64,000 nt of DNA from Micromussa lordhowensis (taxonomy: Eukaryota; Cnidaria; Anthozoa; Scleractinia; Lobophylliidae), in NCBI GenBank assembly GCA_964020085.1, contig OZ026596.1:45706811-45770810 (forward strand). The letters run 5' to 3'. A program made the position numbers and the translations under genes. Each line of letters begins with the position of its first letter. Position 1 is the stretch's first letter. The notes beneath the pieces were generated by a model, which ran no database searches, had not been told where the DNA came from, and was given only the letters and a program-made list of their open reading frames with translations. This document shows positions 46,317-58,581 of the stretch, in pieces.

Positions 46317-47702
46317 GTAATCTATTTAAACAAGAACTAGAAATAATTTTTGTTTGAGGATAGATCTGCTTCAGGCATCCCCCACCCCCCTCCCAAAAAG
46401 AAATGTATTTGTTAAATCCATTGCATTAAAATGGGACCTCATTCCCTCCCAGTCCCCAAGGAGTTTAACTCCATAGACATAGTTATAGCAGAGCTCTGAT
46501 GGCCCAAAGGGCTGCCAAGCGGAGCACCATAATCATGGGACCAGAACCATATGCATGCATAGAAATAGAAAACCATGCAACTCTTTATTCATGGTCAAAA
46601 TGGCTAGCTGCTTGGATTGCAGGCACGTGTGCCCTATGATGACAATGATGTTGCACAACAAGGCAGCCATACCCTAGCTAATGCCAGGTCATGCAACCTT
46701 GGTTTACAGCGTTCATCTTTGATATTCAGTGAATGCTCATGTTATGGTCAAATGACTCCTGTCAAAACAGGATATCCGTGGATCAGTATCACATGACCAT
46801 ATTGCGGGCTCAGGTTTAGAGCTCATGAGGTAACATGTTTTTTATTCACCAAGTATTGGTCTTGGATTGGATTGCAGGCTCATGTCAGGTTAACTTATTA
46901 TATTAGGTACCTTGAGGTCTATTGTGTTAGGCTGGATTTTAATATATCTAACTTGGTCTTTTAACCTGACAATGCAAACTTCACTAGCCTGTAAGTGCTC
47001 AGAATATAGTCAGATATAATCTTGTTTCTCGGCATTGCCATGTGTGTTCTTGGGGAAAATGTACATTTTTAAAAGGACAAGTTAGTAATAGAACTGGCAG
47101 CAACTGTAGGATGTGATGGAATTTTTTTCTGTCCACTATTCTGTAATACCGCAATGAAAAGGAAGTATTATTGTAGAGTTCAGCTCTGAAGTTAACCTTT
47201 ATCATTAAGTGTCAAATAGTAGGTCATTATTGTATAGTAATATGTAGTACATTGCACATTTTGTAGTATAGGTATAGTATAATGTCTTTACCACTAGATT
47301 TTAACTTAAATATGATGTATATAGAAACAAGGAACATCTGCCTTGTGAGACACTCACCTTAAAAAAAATTGTGGCTGACTGAGTGGACATAAAATAGAAC
47401 CAATTCAGTAAAACCTTTTTATTTGCGTTGTATCTTATAAATATGCTTTGTTGTCACATTTTATAGATTTGATTAGAAAAAAAATATTGCAAAGCAAAAT
47501 GACGATAGTGAAGAGCCTTCTGAAGGTTATCTTATTTCTTGCAAGGTGCAACTTGAAGACTGAAATAGAGCAAGTTTATGTTATTGCAAAACTTAACAGG
47601 AAGGTGACATCACAAAACTTGTGGGAAAATAACTGTAATGTTCACTACAAGAAGTAAGTTTGAAAGAAAACAGAAAAACAAAAATAGTGAAAAACGGCAG
47701 GC

Positions 47703-47955
47703 AGCATGGCTGAGTGGTTTAGGGCATTTGAAATCTGGAGGCCTCTGGTTCAAATCTTCCACCCTACCGCTATCTGGATTTGTTCTTGGTAGCTCCTTGA
47801 CCATGGTTGTGTAAATAGCTAACTGGTCAGCTTCCCACCAGTTGGGATTCTTAATAATTCATGTTCAATTTACAATATTAATTTTCTTTAGTATTTACAG
47901 TGTCCCCAATTAGCACAGCAGTGCTAAATGCACTTGACACTTAAATAAAGTTATA
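47703..47955 (+). mobile_element. tRNA-derived SINE
   Basis: The head resembles a tRNA gene, with an A box (TGGCTGAGTGG, 47707-47717) and a B box (GGTTCAAATC, 47747-47756) spaced as in RNA polymerase III promoters. The arms do not close into a functional cloverleaf. A tRNA-unrelated body follows (AACTGGTCAGC and CCAGTTGGGATTCTTAA), then an AT-rich tail near 47950. This is a SINE, not a tRNA gene. Confidence 0.82.
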
Positions 47956-48065
47956 TAATATTTTATCAAAGGTGAATAATGTATATTGTAACTCTCATTT
48001 TATGAGTTTCTCAGTTTTGATAAATTTTGTATAGGGTGTGTAATAATGTAATTTTGGCTTTCAAG

Positions 48066-48337
48066 AAACCGCATTTGCTAATTCATAGTTCTAATAGTTA
48101 GCAATAAAAAGTTTCTTCAATGTTGACGTTTTTTGTCATTCTTACATGTTGGTTTCCTCGAGGGTATACCTGAAAGACAGTTTGACCAAGTAAGTAACTT
48201 CAAAAAACCGCATTTGCTAATTCATAGTTCTAATAGTTAGCAATAAAAAGTTTCTTCAATGTTGACGTTTTTTGTCATTCTTACATGTTGGTTTCCTCGA
48301 GGGTATACCTGAAAGACAGTTTGACCAAGTAAGTAAC
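48066..48337 (+). repeat. Direct tandem duplication of about 139 bp
   Basis: The block from AAACCGCATTTGCTAATTCA to GACCAAGTAAGTAAC occurs twice head-to-tail (about 48066-48198 and 48205-48337), identical to the eye apart from the junction. It includes an ATG followed by 14 codons (MLVSSRVYLKDSLTK) running into a donor-like GTAAGT in both copies. Identity implies a very recent event or an assembly collapse/expansion. Confidence 0.85.
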
Positions 48338-48683
48338 AACATGTTTGTTACATCCCAAAAAAAAAAGAAAACAAAATATTATGTAATCCGGTACAAACAA
48401 AACCAACACCCCTGCTGAGATTGTCAACTAGATTTTCAAGAATTCAGCCCTTGGGCTAATTTTCCCTCAAGCTGTACCAGTGAATGCATCTATGAAGAGG
48501 AGAAGCTCAATCTGGATATGAAAATGGGGCAATATTTTACATCTGGGTGCACTGCAACTATTGGCAACTATTTATTTTTAAGAGTTAAGAGCATCTCATT
48601 TTTAAATTGTCATTTCTGATAGTCAGTTCCCTTGCTCTAACCCCAAGGGGAATAAAATGTGTTAATATAATACTACCTACTGT

Positions 48684-48842
48684 GAGGCGTGTTTAAAACA
48701 CGAAATGGAGGAACGACAAAATAGCTTTAAGGTAAGAGTCAATGTGAGACATGTGCCTGAAAGGGCTAAGCCTTGTTCAAGTCGGTGATATTTATGCTGA
48801 CTGAAGCACTCACTTTTTAATCCCATTTTTAAACACACCTCC
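48684..48842. repeat. Diverged relative of the hAT-type MITE
   Basis: GGCGTGTTTAAAACACGAAA at the left matches the termini of the element at 45016. The right end TTTTTAAACACACCTCCC is its decayed inverse. The interior has little left in common. Confidence 0.6.
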
Positions 48843-49323
48843 CATTGTGTCTTAATTATCGTTTGTTTACTGTTTAAACTTTTAAGAATTACAATCCAAG
48901 GGTGCAGCTGAGCTTGCCCGATAAAGGGTGCCTGTGACGTCCTTGCTTAAAAAAGAAAGAAAAAAAGAAAAAGAAACCAAACCTGGTGTCACAAAAAGAT
49001 CATGCATGCTGCTTTGGTATTTGATTTTTATTATTATTGTTTCCATGCATTGACATCAACAAAGAAGTATAAACCTGTAGGAAAGATATTTGTTTACAAA
49101 CATTGTTTGTTATTTAAATGTAACGTTAAGAAAAATAATTCTTTGTTTCACCAGCCAATTCTCTGGTTGTACATGTAACAATAAGTGACGTCACTGATAG
49201 AGATATGATAAATTGATATGATTGCGTGACTCGCTGAGTGGCCAGGCAGCAAAAAGCAGGGCTTGTCTTGTCGAGGGATTTGTCGAGGAGTTTTATCGAT
49301 GTGCATTCTATTTGCATTTGATA

Positions 49324-50832
49324 ATGTCTGTTGATCTCGTCAAACACACTGGAGGATGCCATTGTGGTAAAGTTCGCTTTGAGGTGTTAGCCAAGTCTGA
49401 GCTCAAAGCCTACGACTGCAAGTAATACACTAATCAATTTCTACACTGAACTTCTACTCCACCCACTTACTTAGGGTGCGTTCGTTTGGGATATTCCGGA
49501 ATACGAATATATTCCGGCTATTCTGCTCCTGGGAGCAGAATAGCCGGAATGAAAATCCAGAATGAGAATAGCTCCCAAACAAACGCTTACTTGCATTATT
49601 CCAATTATTCTTATTCCGGATTGATCCCAAACGAACGCGCCCTTAGAGTAATTTGCTTTAAGAGATGTGCGTGACATTCGGCTGTGTATGGCAATGTAGT
49701 TGCCCTCGAAATGCTGGCCTGCTGGATAATATTTATAGGTCTTCAATTTTGCTAATTTGAAAATGTTATCAACAGCTGTAGCATATGTGTAAAGAAAGGA
49801 ATGTTAAATGTTCTTGTTCCAAAGGAGAACTTTAAATTATTAGAGGTAAGTAAAGAATTTCCTGATATGATCAAACTTTATAAGTAACTTAGACTAGGCT
49901 TACACTAGGGGAAATTGTTCCGGATAATAAGCAGTACAAACCATTGACGGCAGATCCAAGACACCGAAATACAGGGGCTGCAGTAGTTAGCGTGGCAACT
50001 TAGGGGGAGTGTCGACATGATACATTTAAAACTTATTTCTTGCATTCTGGCATCTTTATAAGTCTGGATTAAATAGGCCAGAGGGAGAGGGGGAGGGGGG
50101 TAAGTTGTAAATATTTGGTTGGGGTTGTGCTGCTGTGCTGTGGAAACCATTACCCTATATTAGGTTATGATCAGCTTGATTTTTAACCCTATTCTAGACT
50201 TGGTACTAAAAACCCCTACCCTATCCTATACTAGCCCTCAGTTTGTAAGAAGAAGGGTTAAATAAAGGATGTTGTTGTCCTACACACATCAACTAAACCA
50301 ATATCTTACAAAGTCACTTCCAAGTTTCAATTTCTATTATAGAACCCCAAGTCAAGAACCATGTTGTAGACTAAATTATCTGCGCATGGGCCACTTTCAC
50401 AGTAAATTATAATCTGTTCCAGACCAAACTGTCTCATTTCTGTACTCTATTCTAGACTAATAAAACTGCCTGAGTGGTTTATATACCCCTCACTGCGGCA
50501 CATACCCATATAGCTTCTACATGAGAGTACCACTCCTTGGTTCGATCAAGTGGATTCTTTTTTCATCTGTTTATCAGGGAGAGGATCATATCTCGTGTTA
50601 CACTTACAACACTCATCAAGCTAAGCACTACTTCTGTACAACATGTGGAATCCACCCATTCTACCAACCTCGCACTAATCCTAATGGACGTGGCATTTCA
50701 CTGCGTTGTTTGGATGAAGGAACAGTGAAGAAAGCCAATATTGTTACTTGCAATGCCCTAGATTGGAAAAGCTGGCAGAAATACCTTGACGAAAATCCCA
50801 AGGCTAGAAACCTTACTGAGAATGTGGAGTAG
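49324..50832 (+). CDS. GFA-domain zinc protein, CENPV-like (three exons, 140 aa), copy A
   Basis: Exons 49324-49421, 49776-49845 and 50578-50832 sum to 141 codons with GT-AG junctions. The GFA fold is named for glutathione-dependent formaldehyde-activating enzyme and also forms the core of centromere protein V. It binds zinc through cysteines: here GGCHCGKV (C12, C14), DCNCSIC across the exon 1/2 junction, and FCTTCG in exon 3. LDEGTV and the WKSW-type C-terminus match the CENPV-like branch. Enzymatic activity is not established for this branch. Copy B on the opposite strand has the same intron positions and phases and the same 70-nt middle exon. A MITE sits in intron 1. The start is the first ATG before the conserved KHTGGCHCG. 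Confidence 0.9.
49474..49642. mobile_element. PIF/Harbinger-type MITE in intron 1 of GFA copy A
   Basis: The left end GGGTGCGTTCGTTTGGGAT and the right end ATCCCAAACGAACGCGCCC are inverted. TTA flanks both sides (49471-49473, 49643-49645), the usual Harbinger target duplication. The centre contains a further palindrome (TTCCGGCTATTCTGCTCC and its inverse). Confidence 0.85.
50085..50515 (-). repeat. Dispersed repeat, copy 2 (inverted), in intron 2 of GFA copy A
   Basis: Its reverse complement is collinear with 29290-29640, from TATGGGTATGTGCCGCAG through TCTAGAATAGAGT and GGGTTCTATAATAGAAATTG. Divergence is considerable and indels are frequent, so the family is old. The class is unknown. Confidence 0.7.
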
Positions 50833-53290
50833 TACAAATGTGGCCGACACATTAGAATTCTAGTAGTAAACTCATTATGAACGGTGCGGTGTGTGCATCT
50901 TCTTAGATCAGTTATATACTGTTTAGCTGGCCCTTTTCATGTTCTAAACAGTTTCAAAGGAAAATATATTATTTCAATCTTGGATACTGGTATACATTTT
51001 AACCTAACAATAGTTAGTAAGAGATTTTGGTCAACTTTTGTATTAAATGTATAAGAAGTGTCATATTACTGTCACGTTTCAGGATACATTTAATGGCCAA
51101 GTAGCTTGAGAGTGTTCAAGGTAGCAAAAGTATTGACTGTTTTCATATTACAACTTGATTGTATATGAAGCCTAAATAATTTGTCAGTGTTTTAGAACTG
51201 GTACTGATTACAAACTAAAATTTGTAAAATAGTGAAGTGAGCAGAGCTGAATTTCAAAGAAGATAAAATGTCCCCATCGCAAATATTGCACATTTCTAGA
51301 GTTTTTGATACATTCTGTCATTTTAAAACCCAAGAACAGTGTATTCTAGAGTAGACGCTGACTTAGCAGTTGCGTGGAAAAATTAGTAAAAACAGGACAG
51401 TAGTACTGTTTGCTTGTCTGAGTCACCATTGATATGTCAGGGTAGCTTCAGAACACTCTCCCTCAAACAGTGTAACAGTAGAAATCAGCATGTTTCAGTG
51501 TATTTTTAAATGTACCCACCTGGTGACACACCCAGTTTTAATATGTTTCAGTGTGTTTTAAAAATAACTTAGTTTTCTTATACTGTTTATTAACAATTTA
51601 GAGCATCTAGTGAATGGTAGTTTATGTAAAACTATATATTTTTTGTGGTACATTTTAATTTTAGTCAACATCGTGGTAGGTGTAAGCCCTGAATCTTTGG
51701 TTTATGAATTTTCATACAGACGTTTATTGTAACTCCCAATCTAAACAGTATCTTGCCCTAGCTGACTTCTGGGCATTAACTTCAGTGGGCAAGTTCCATG
51801 GTCTAGCAGGTTGTTTGAAAGGTGTTTCTGAGAAATATTTCTTCAGTTGGTTTGAGCAACAAGGAAGTGGACCCTTTTTTCCTGCCCATTTACTTCGTCC
51901 CCAACCCCCCCCCCCCCACTCCATTGCCCCACCCCACAAGAAATAAGAGCAACCCAGTTGCTATGGCTAATGGGGAGGACAAAGACAGTTTTTTTTTTCT
52001 GACTAACTGGAGTAGTCCCACTTTCAACTGGTCAAGGTAGCTTTTGAGTGTGAATCCCAACACGAGAGTGCTGCAGACAAAAGGCAATACTCTTCTAGTG
52101 GCCAGCATTGACAGCCTTCACAATAAATACTTAAAGTGCCCATATCATCAAAATTTTTATTTTCCCATCTGATTCTATGTTTCATGCAATAAAAAAATTT
52201 TCATGCAATGAAAAAAAATTTCCATTTGGATAAAAAGCAATTTTTTTATGAAGTTTTAAAAACCTGAAAATCCTATTTTCTTGCGGTCGACCCGTGCCGC
52301 TGATCACAGCATCAACATGCTCAGAATTGTTACGTACATTCAGGAACGTGTGAGTTTAGGCTTGACTTATCTCACTTGTTTTACCTCTGTAAATTTAGCT
52401 TCGTAGTCCATGCAAAATGCTCCTTTCCAGCATTTTGTATGAGCTACTAACTTACATTTACAGATGTAAAAAAAGCGAGATGAGTCAAGCCTGAAGTCAC
52501 GTGTTCCTTAATCTACGTCACAACTCATTCAAAATGAATGGAAGACTGGTGCGAATGGTGGACCAAAATGGCGGCAAATTTGAACGATTTTAAAACTTCT
52601 AAAAAAGATTGCATTTTATCCAAATTGAATTTTTCTTTCGCAGAAGTTCATTGGGTGATTATAGAATCAGATAAGAAAATAAAAATTTGACGATATGGGC
52701 ACTTTAAGCTTTGTTTCTTTGGCAGCAATTCATTTTTTAGTGTCCCAATTTGTTAGCTTTGTTAAGGGCTGGGCATTACCATTTATTTAGATAACCTGAG
52801 TGTTTGGACCTAAAGGTTAGATATGTAATCGTGGCTGAGTATTTATTTTTGCGTTAACCATCGCTACGAATGCTTGAACCAAGAGTCACAATTAAAGCGG
52901 TTTTATTATATAATACTAGATACAGTTCATGTGACACATACTGATGTGTGCCTGGTAGAATTAAATATTTTGTATCTGTGGCTTCTATCTGGTGAGCTAG
53001 TGATACATTTTAATTTTAGTGATACATTTTAATGTCAATAACTAAAAGACAATATTGTCTTTCATTAAATCCAGGAAAATCCATGAAAATTGATATAAAC
53101 ATAAACCTAATGTTTCACATTTGACTGCGAATTGAACACATGATTTCTGGGTAGGGCAAACAAGTTTGGGAAGACTTCAGAGCCGTTACTTGTACATAAC
53201 AAATTAAAAGTTAAATGATATTAAACTTTGCATACATTAGATACCAAGGTTCCAGCAGGAGATTACTGTGGGGTTTTCTGCCCCTTCAAT
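50833..53290. other. Convergent intergenic region between the two GFA genes
   Basis: This contains the 3' flanks of both GFA genes and a 577-bp MITE (52131-52707). No other coding region is recognised. The proline-rich ORFs around 51704-52108 span a poly-C tract and are not credible. Confidence 0.5.
52131..52707. mobile_element. TTAA-flanked MITE (piggyBac-like)
   Basis: TTAA occurs at both edges (52131-52134 and 52704-52707), immediately outside the inverted ends AGTGCCCATATC and GATATGGGCACT. Inner arms (AAAATTTTTATTTTC against GAAAATAAAAATTT) extend the inversion. TTAA duplication is the piggyBac signature. No transposase is present. Confidence 0.82.
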
Positions 53291-55944
<2,654 letters not shown>

Positions 55945-58120
55945 ATGAAGATCTTGGTCATTGCTTCGCTGACGTCGGAGACTGGCAATTTCTCCACTGC
56001 CGATCGAATAAAGTAGGTTTCACGATCGTGATCAGTCTTCAAGCATTGTTATCATCTGCCTGTTCTTTCCCTTAGCTTGATGTAATGGTCCATTATTAAT
56101 TCTTCCGTGAGCTAGTACTGAAATGAATATGTTATGACCACACGTCCAGTGACTCGCTCAGTTTTAGCTGTTAAAATAATTGTTGATCGTTTTGAGTAAG
56201 TGTTAACTTGAATAAGTGTTAACCGCTTCTAACAAATTGTTTTAGATGAGAGTATGTAAACACGGTTGTGACGTTTTAGATTCGCGTATTTTCTAGAATT
56301 ACTTTATAAAAGCAATAGAGCACTTTTTCCGTGTTTACATACCCTCATTTAAACACCCGGAGGGTTGGGAGAATTCTCGAAAAGTTATGCAAGCCCGAGA
56401 CGACTAGCCGAATAGTTGGTAAAGAAACTTCCTTAGATTCATGAAGATCTTGGTCATTGCTTCGCTGACGTCGGAGACTGACAATTTCTCCACTGCCGAT
56501 CGAATAGAATTTGCATAACTTTCTTGAATTCTCCCAACCCTGCTCGTGTTTAGATGAGGCTATATAAACACAGAAAAAATGTTCTTATTGCTTAAATAAT
56601 AACAATAACCAATAGTTATAATTGTGAACTTTCCAAGATACATCTCTATGAAACATGAAAATGTAATTGATTAATGATTATGCTGCTCATGTCAATTTTC
56701 AGGAGATGCTTAAGTGATTGTAACATTGATTGCTGGCTTCGCTGTGTTACCTGCTTCAAGGATGGTTTGTCAGTGAAGGAATTTGTTTACAAACATGACC
56801 TGGAATGTGTTCTTGGTATTCACGCCTGGAGAGCTGGAAGACTTTTATTAGGTATATTGTAAATAATGTTCACACTTTTGTTCAAACTCATGTGGCTAAC
56901 AATGAATTTTCATTTGAATTTTAATATCTTTAGCTTGTTATGTTATTTGGGATATGGATAGACACTGCGTTGGTTACTTATGAACAGTTTGCAATATCAG
57001 CCCTTTTTGTTTGTCACTGTGACATTTTTTTTATTTCTGGCAACAGTGTCCACCAGGACCAGAGCTATTACAAAAGTAATAATATAATAAAATATGTTAA
57101 TTACAAAAATTGAAGTTTTTTAGCCAAAGGAGGTTGCAGTGAAAAAAGGATAAGATGAGTGACGGTAGGGATATGCATTTTAGGGATACTGTGGTGGCTG
57201 AAATTACAGATCAGTTTGATCAAATACTAGAGTAACTTTGAACACTTGGTGGGGGGATGTAAAATAAACCATAAAAATATAGATATACAACATCATTACA
57301 TTAATATCAAGCACGCGGTATAACTATCTTTTAGATACCCTAGTTACATTAATATAAAGCACTGAGGTGAAAATGTTGAGTAAAATAAGATATTAGTACA
57401 GAAACTGAATTTTCACGCAGCTTAATATTTGTTAACTATATCAGATTGCCCAGTACCTTTCTCCATCATATTTGGAGGAACTGATCTTAATGAGCACTTC
57501 AAGAACAAGGCCAAGTTGCAAACCATGAGAAAAGCAGTAGAAAAGGCAAGGTAAAACCTACAAACTTATTCCTGACCTCAAAATAGAAAATTTGTAATTT
57601 GCCAGTTGAAAACTGAGATGCCAATACAGTGTGTTGATTCCTGTGAGTGATTCTCAAGTAGGGGAAACTGACTGAAAAATACACTCTGAAAATGTTGCAG
57701 TTATAATGGCATGGTCAGTGGTGTTGCTCTGAAAAGGCCTGGCTGATAAATTATATTACAGTGGAATCCCGATTTCTCGAAACCCAAGGAGAAACGCAAA
57801 TTGGTTAGAGAAATCGGGGGCAAAATTACAGTGGTTGACTGAGGAGGTTTGAAAAAATGAGGGTTCGAGAAATCGGGATTCCACTGTATTTAAAAGCACA
57901 ACTGATAAGCAGTAATTTTGTTTGTGAAAGCATGGCCCAGTTATTTGCTCTTTAAATCATTATACATCTCACTGTAAACCAAGAAGCGACAAGTGGGTCA
58001 AGAAAATGATTTGTCAGGACATCTAGTCAATAGCTATATTATTATTGATGAGATCAATTTTTTTGTAGGTATCTTGTTGCATTTAGCAACCGGATGAAAA
58101 AGCAAGCACTGGATCTGTGG
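55945..58120 (+). CDS. GLT1D1: Glycosyltransferase 1 domain-containing protein 1 (GLT1D1), 5' part, four exons visible
   Basis: Predicted group-1 family glycosyltransferase; the acceptor is unknown. Exons: 55945-56012 (MKILVIASLTSETGNFSTAD), 56703-56851 (LECVLGIHAWRAGRLLL), 57445-57550 (PFSIIFGGTDLNEH) and 58069-58120 (LVAFSNRMKKQALDLW). Together they make exactly 125 codons with GT-AG junctions. The order N-terminal strand, G-N in the first turn, H-A-W-R-A-G-R and F-G-G-T-D matches GLT1D1, where FGGTD is a landmark of the N-terminal Rossmann half. The nucleotide-sugar-binding C-terminal half is not in the window. After exon 4 a MITE relic and a BEL/Pao element fill the sequence to the edge, so either the intron carries a large antisense insertion or the gene is truncated. 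Intron 1 holds a second copy of exon 1. Confidence 0.88.
56311..56594. mobile_element. Fold-back element in GLT1D1 intron 1 carrying a captured exon
   Basis: Inverted arms (about 56311-56392 and 56511-56594) match over roughly 80 bp with scattered differences. GGGTTGGGAGAATTCTCGAA mirrors TTCTTGAATTCTCCCAACCC, and GTGTTTACATACCCTCATTT mirrors the GATGAGGCTATATAAACAC region. The outermost AAGCAATA/TATTGCTT also pairs. A further copy of the end motif stands inverted at 56242-56266, so the left side may hold a second, smaller fold-back unit. The centre is the exon copy at 56408-56506. Confidence 0.75.
56408..56506 (+). pseudogene. Duplicate of GLT1D1 exon 1 (99 bp) inside the fold-back element
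   Basis: Aligned without gaps to 55912-56010, it differs at about five positions, four of them in the 33 bp upstream of the ATG and one changing Gly14 to Asp. It keeps the start codon and 22 codons. The donor GTAGGT of the original is replaced by AATTTGC, so it cannot splice and reaches a stop four codons past the end of the homology (56519). It is not a usable alternative first exon. If retained in a transcript it would act as a short upstream frame. Confidence 0.9.
57759..57886. mobile_element. Tigger/pogo-type MITE in GLT1D1 intron 3
   Basis: The left end CAGTGGAATCCCGATTTCTC and the right end GAGAAATCGGGATTCCACTG are perfect inverses, with TA on both sides. It is 128 bp and non-coding. 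The ends are the same as those of the larger copy at 44819-45639. Confidence 0.9.
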
Positions 58121-58143
58121 GTGAGTAATATTTAACACTGGTC

Positions 58144-58234
58144 TCGAGGGGAATAGTGAATTTTGTTTCCCGGGAATCCTAAATGTTTCCCGAGACGAAG
58201 CCGAGGGAAACATTGATATTCCTGGGAAACAAAA
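58144..58234. repeat. Half of a fold-back MITE, cut by the BEL/Pao LTR
   Basis: TTTTGTTTCCCGGGAAT and AATGTTTCCC on the left mirror GGGAAACATT and ATTCCTGGGAAACAAAA on the right, around a GAGACGAAGCCGAGG loop. The symmetry stops exactly where the LTR starts (58235). The outer left segment (TCTCGAGGGGAATAGTG) has no partner in the window. Confidence 0.7.
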
Positions 58235-58574
58235 TGTGAGTTCTACCAACGAACTGAACTCGCTAAAACCATATATTTGACCATTTCATCATAAAGATAC
58301 AATATTTAACTTGATTTGACGTGACGTTGAAAAACTGTTTCGCGCAAAACTACAACTAAAACTTAAAACGCAATCCACATGCAATTCCCTAGAGGGAATC
58401 ACGTGACCGGAAGTTCTATGGTAGTCACACCAGCCCCTCAATGAGGACACCACAGAGGGGACTCATTTACAATGTTCTAGCTACCTATTCAATCAAACCA
58501 ACAATGTACTTAAGTAACTTTTTCTAGTCAAAGTTTACGCGTGAAGTTCGAGGCAGTTCTTTGAGTCCATCACA
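58235..58574 (-). mobile_element. 3' LTR of the BEL/Pao element
   Basis: On the minus strand the segment begins TGTGATGGACTC (58574) and ends AGAACTCACA (58235), giving TG...CA termini with TGTGA/TCACA inverted tips. It starts 7 bp after the pol stop codon. The 5' LTR lies outside the window, so the ends are inferred from terminal motifs and from the MITE break. No clear polypurine tract is seen. Confidence 0.65.
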
Positions 58575-58581
58575 ATGTCAA

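Larger units (their letters stand above)
46317..49323. other. Intergenic DNA with SINE, tandem duplication and MITE relic
   Basis: Outside the three repeats listed separately (47703, 48066, 48684), the sequence is AT-rich and shows no coding signal. The ORF at 47448-47657 has no recognisable domain. Confidence 0.5.

Noticed and set aside
47703..47775. Possible tRNA gene
   Set aside because: A and B boxes are present but the acceptor and anticodon arms do not pair well, and the unit continues into a SINE body.
51704..52108. Overlapping proline- and glycine-rich ORFs on both strands
   Set aside because: They depend on a poly-C tract and have no splice support or domain.
56433..56521. Second exon-1 copy as an alternative first exon of GLT1D1
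   Set aside because: The donor splice site is lost and a stop codon follows within four codons of the end of homology.
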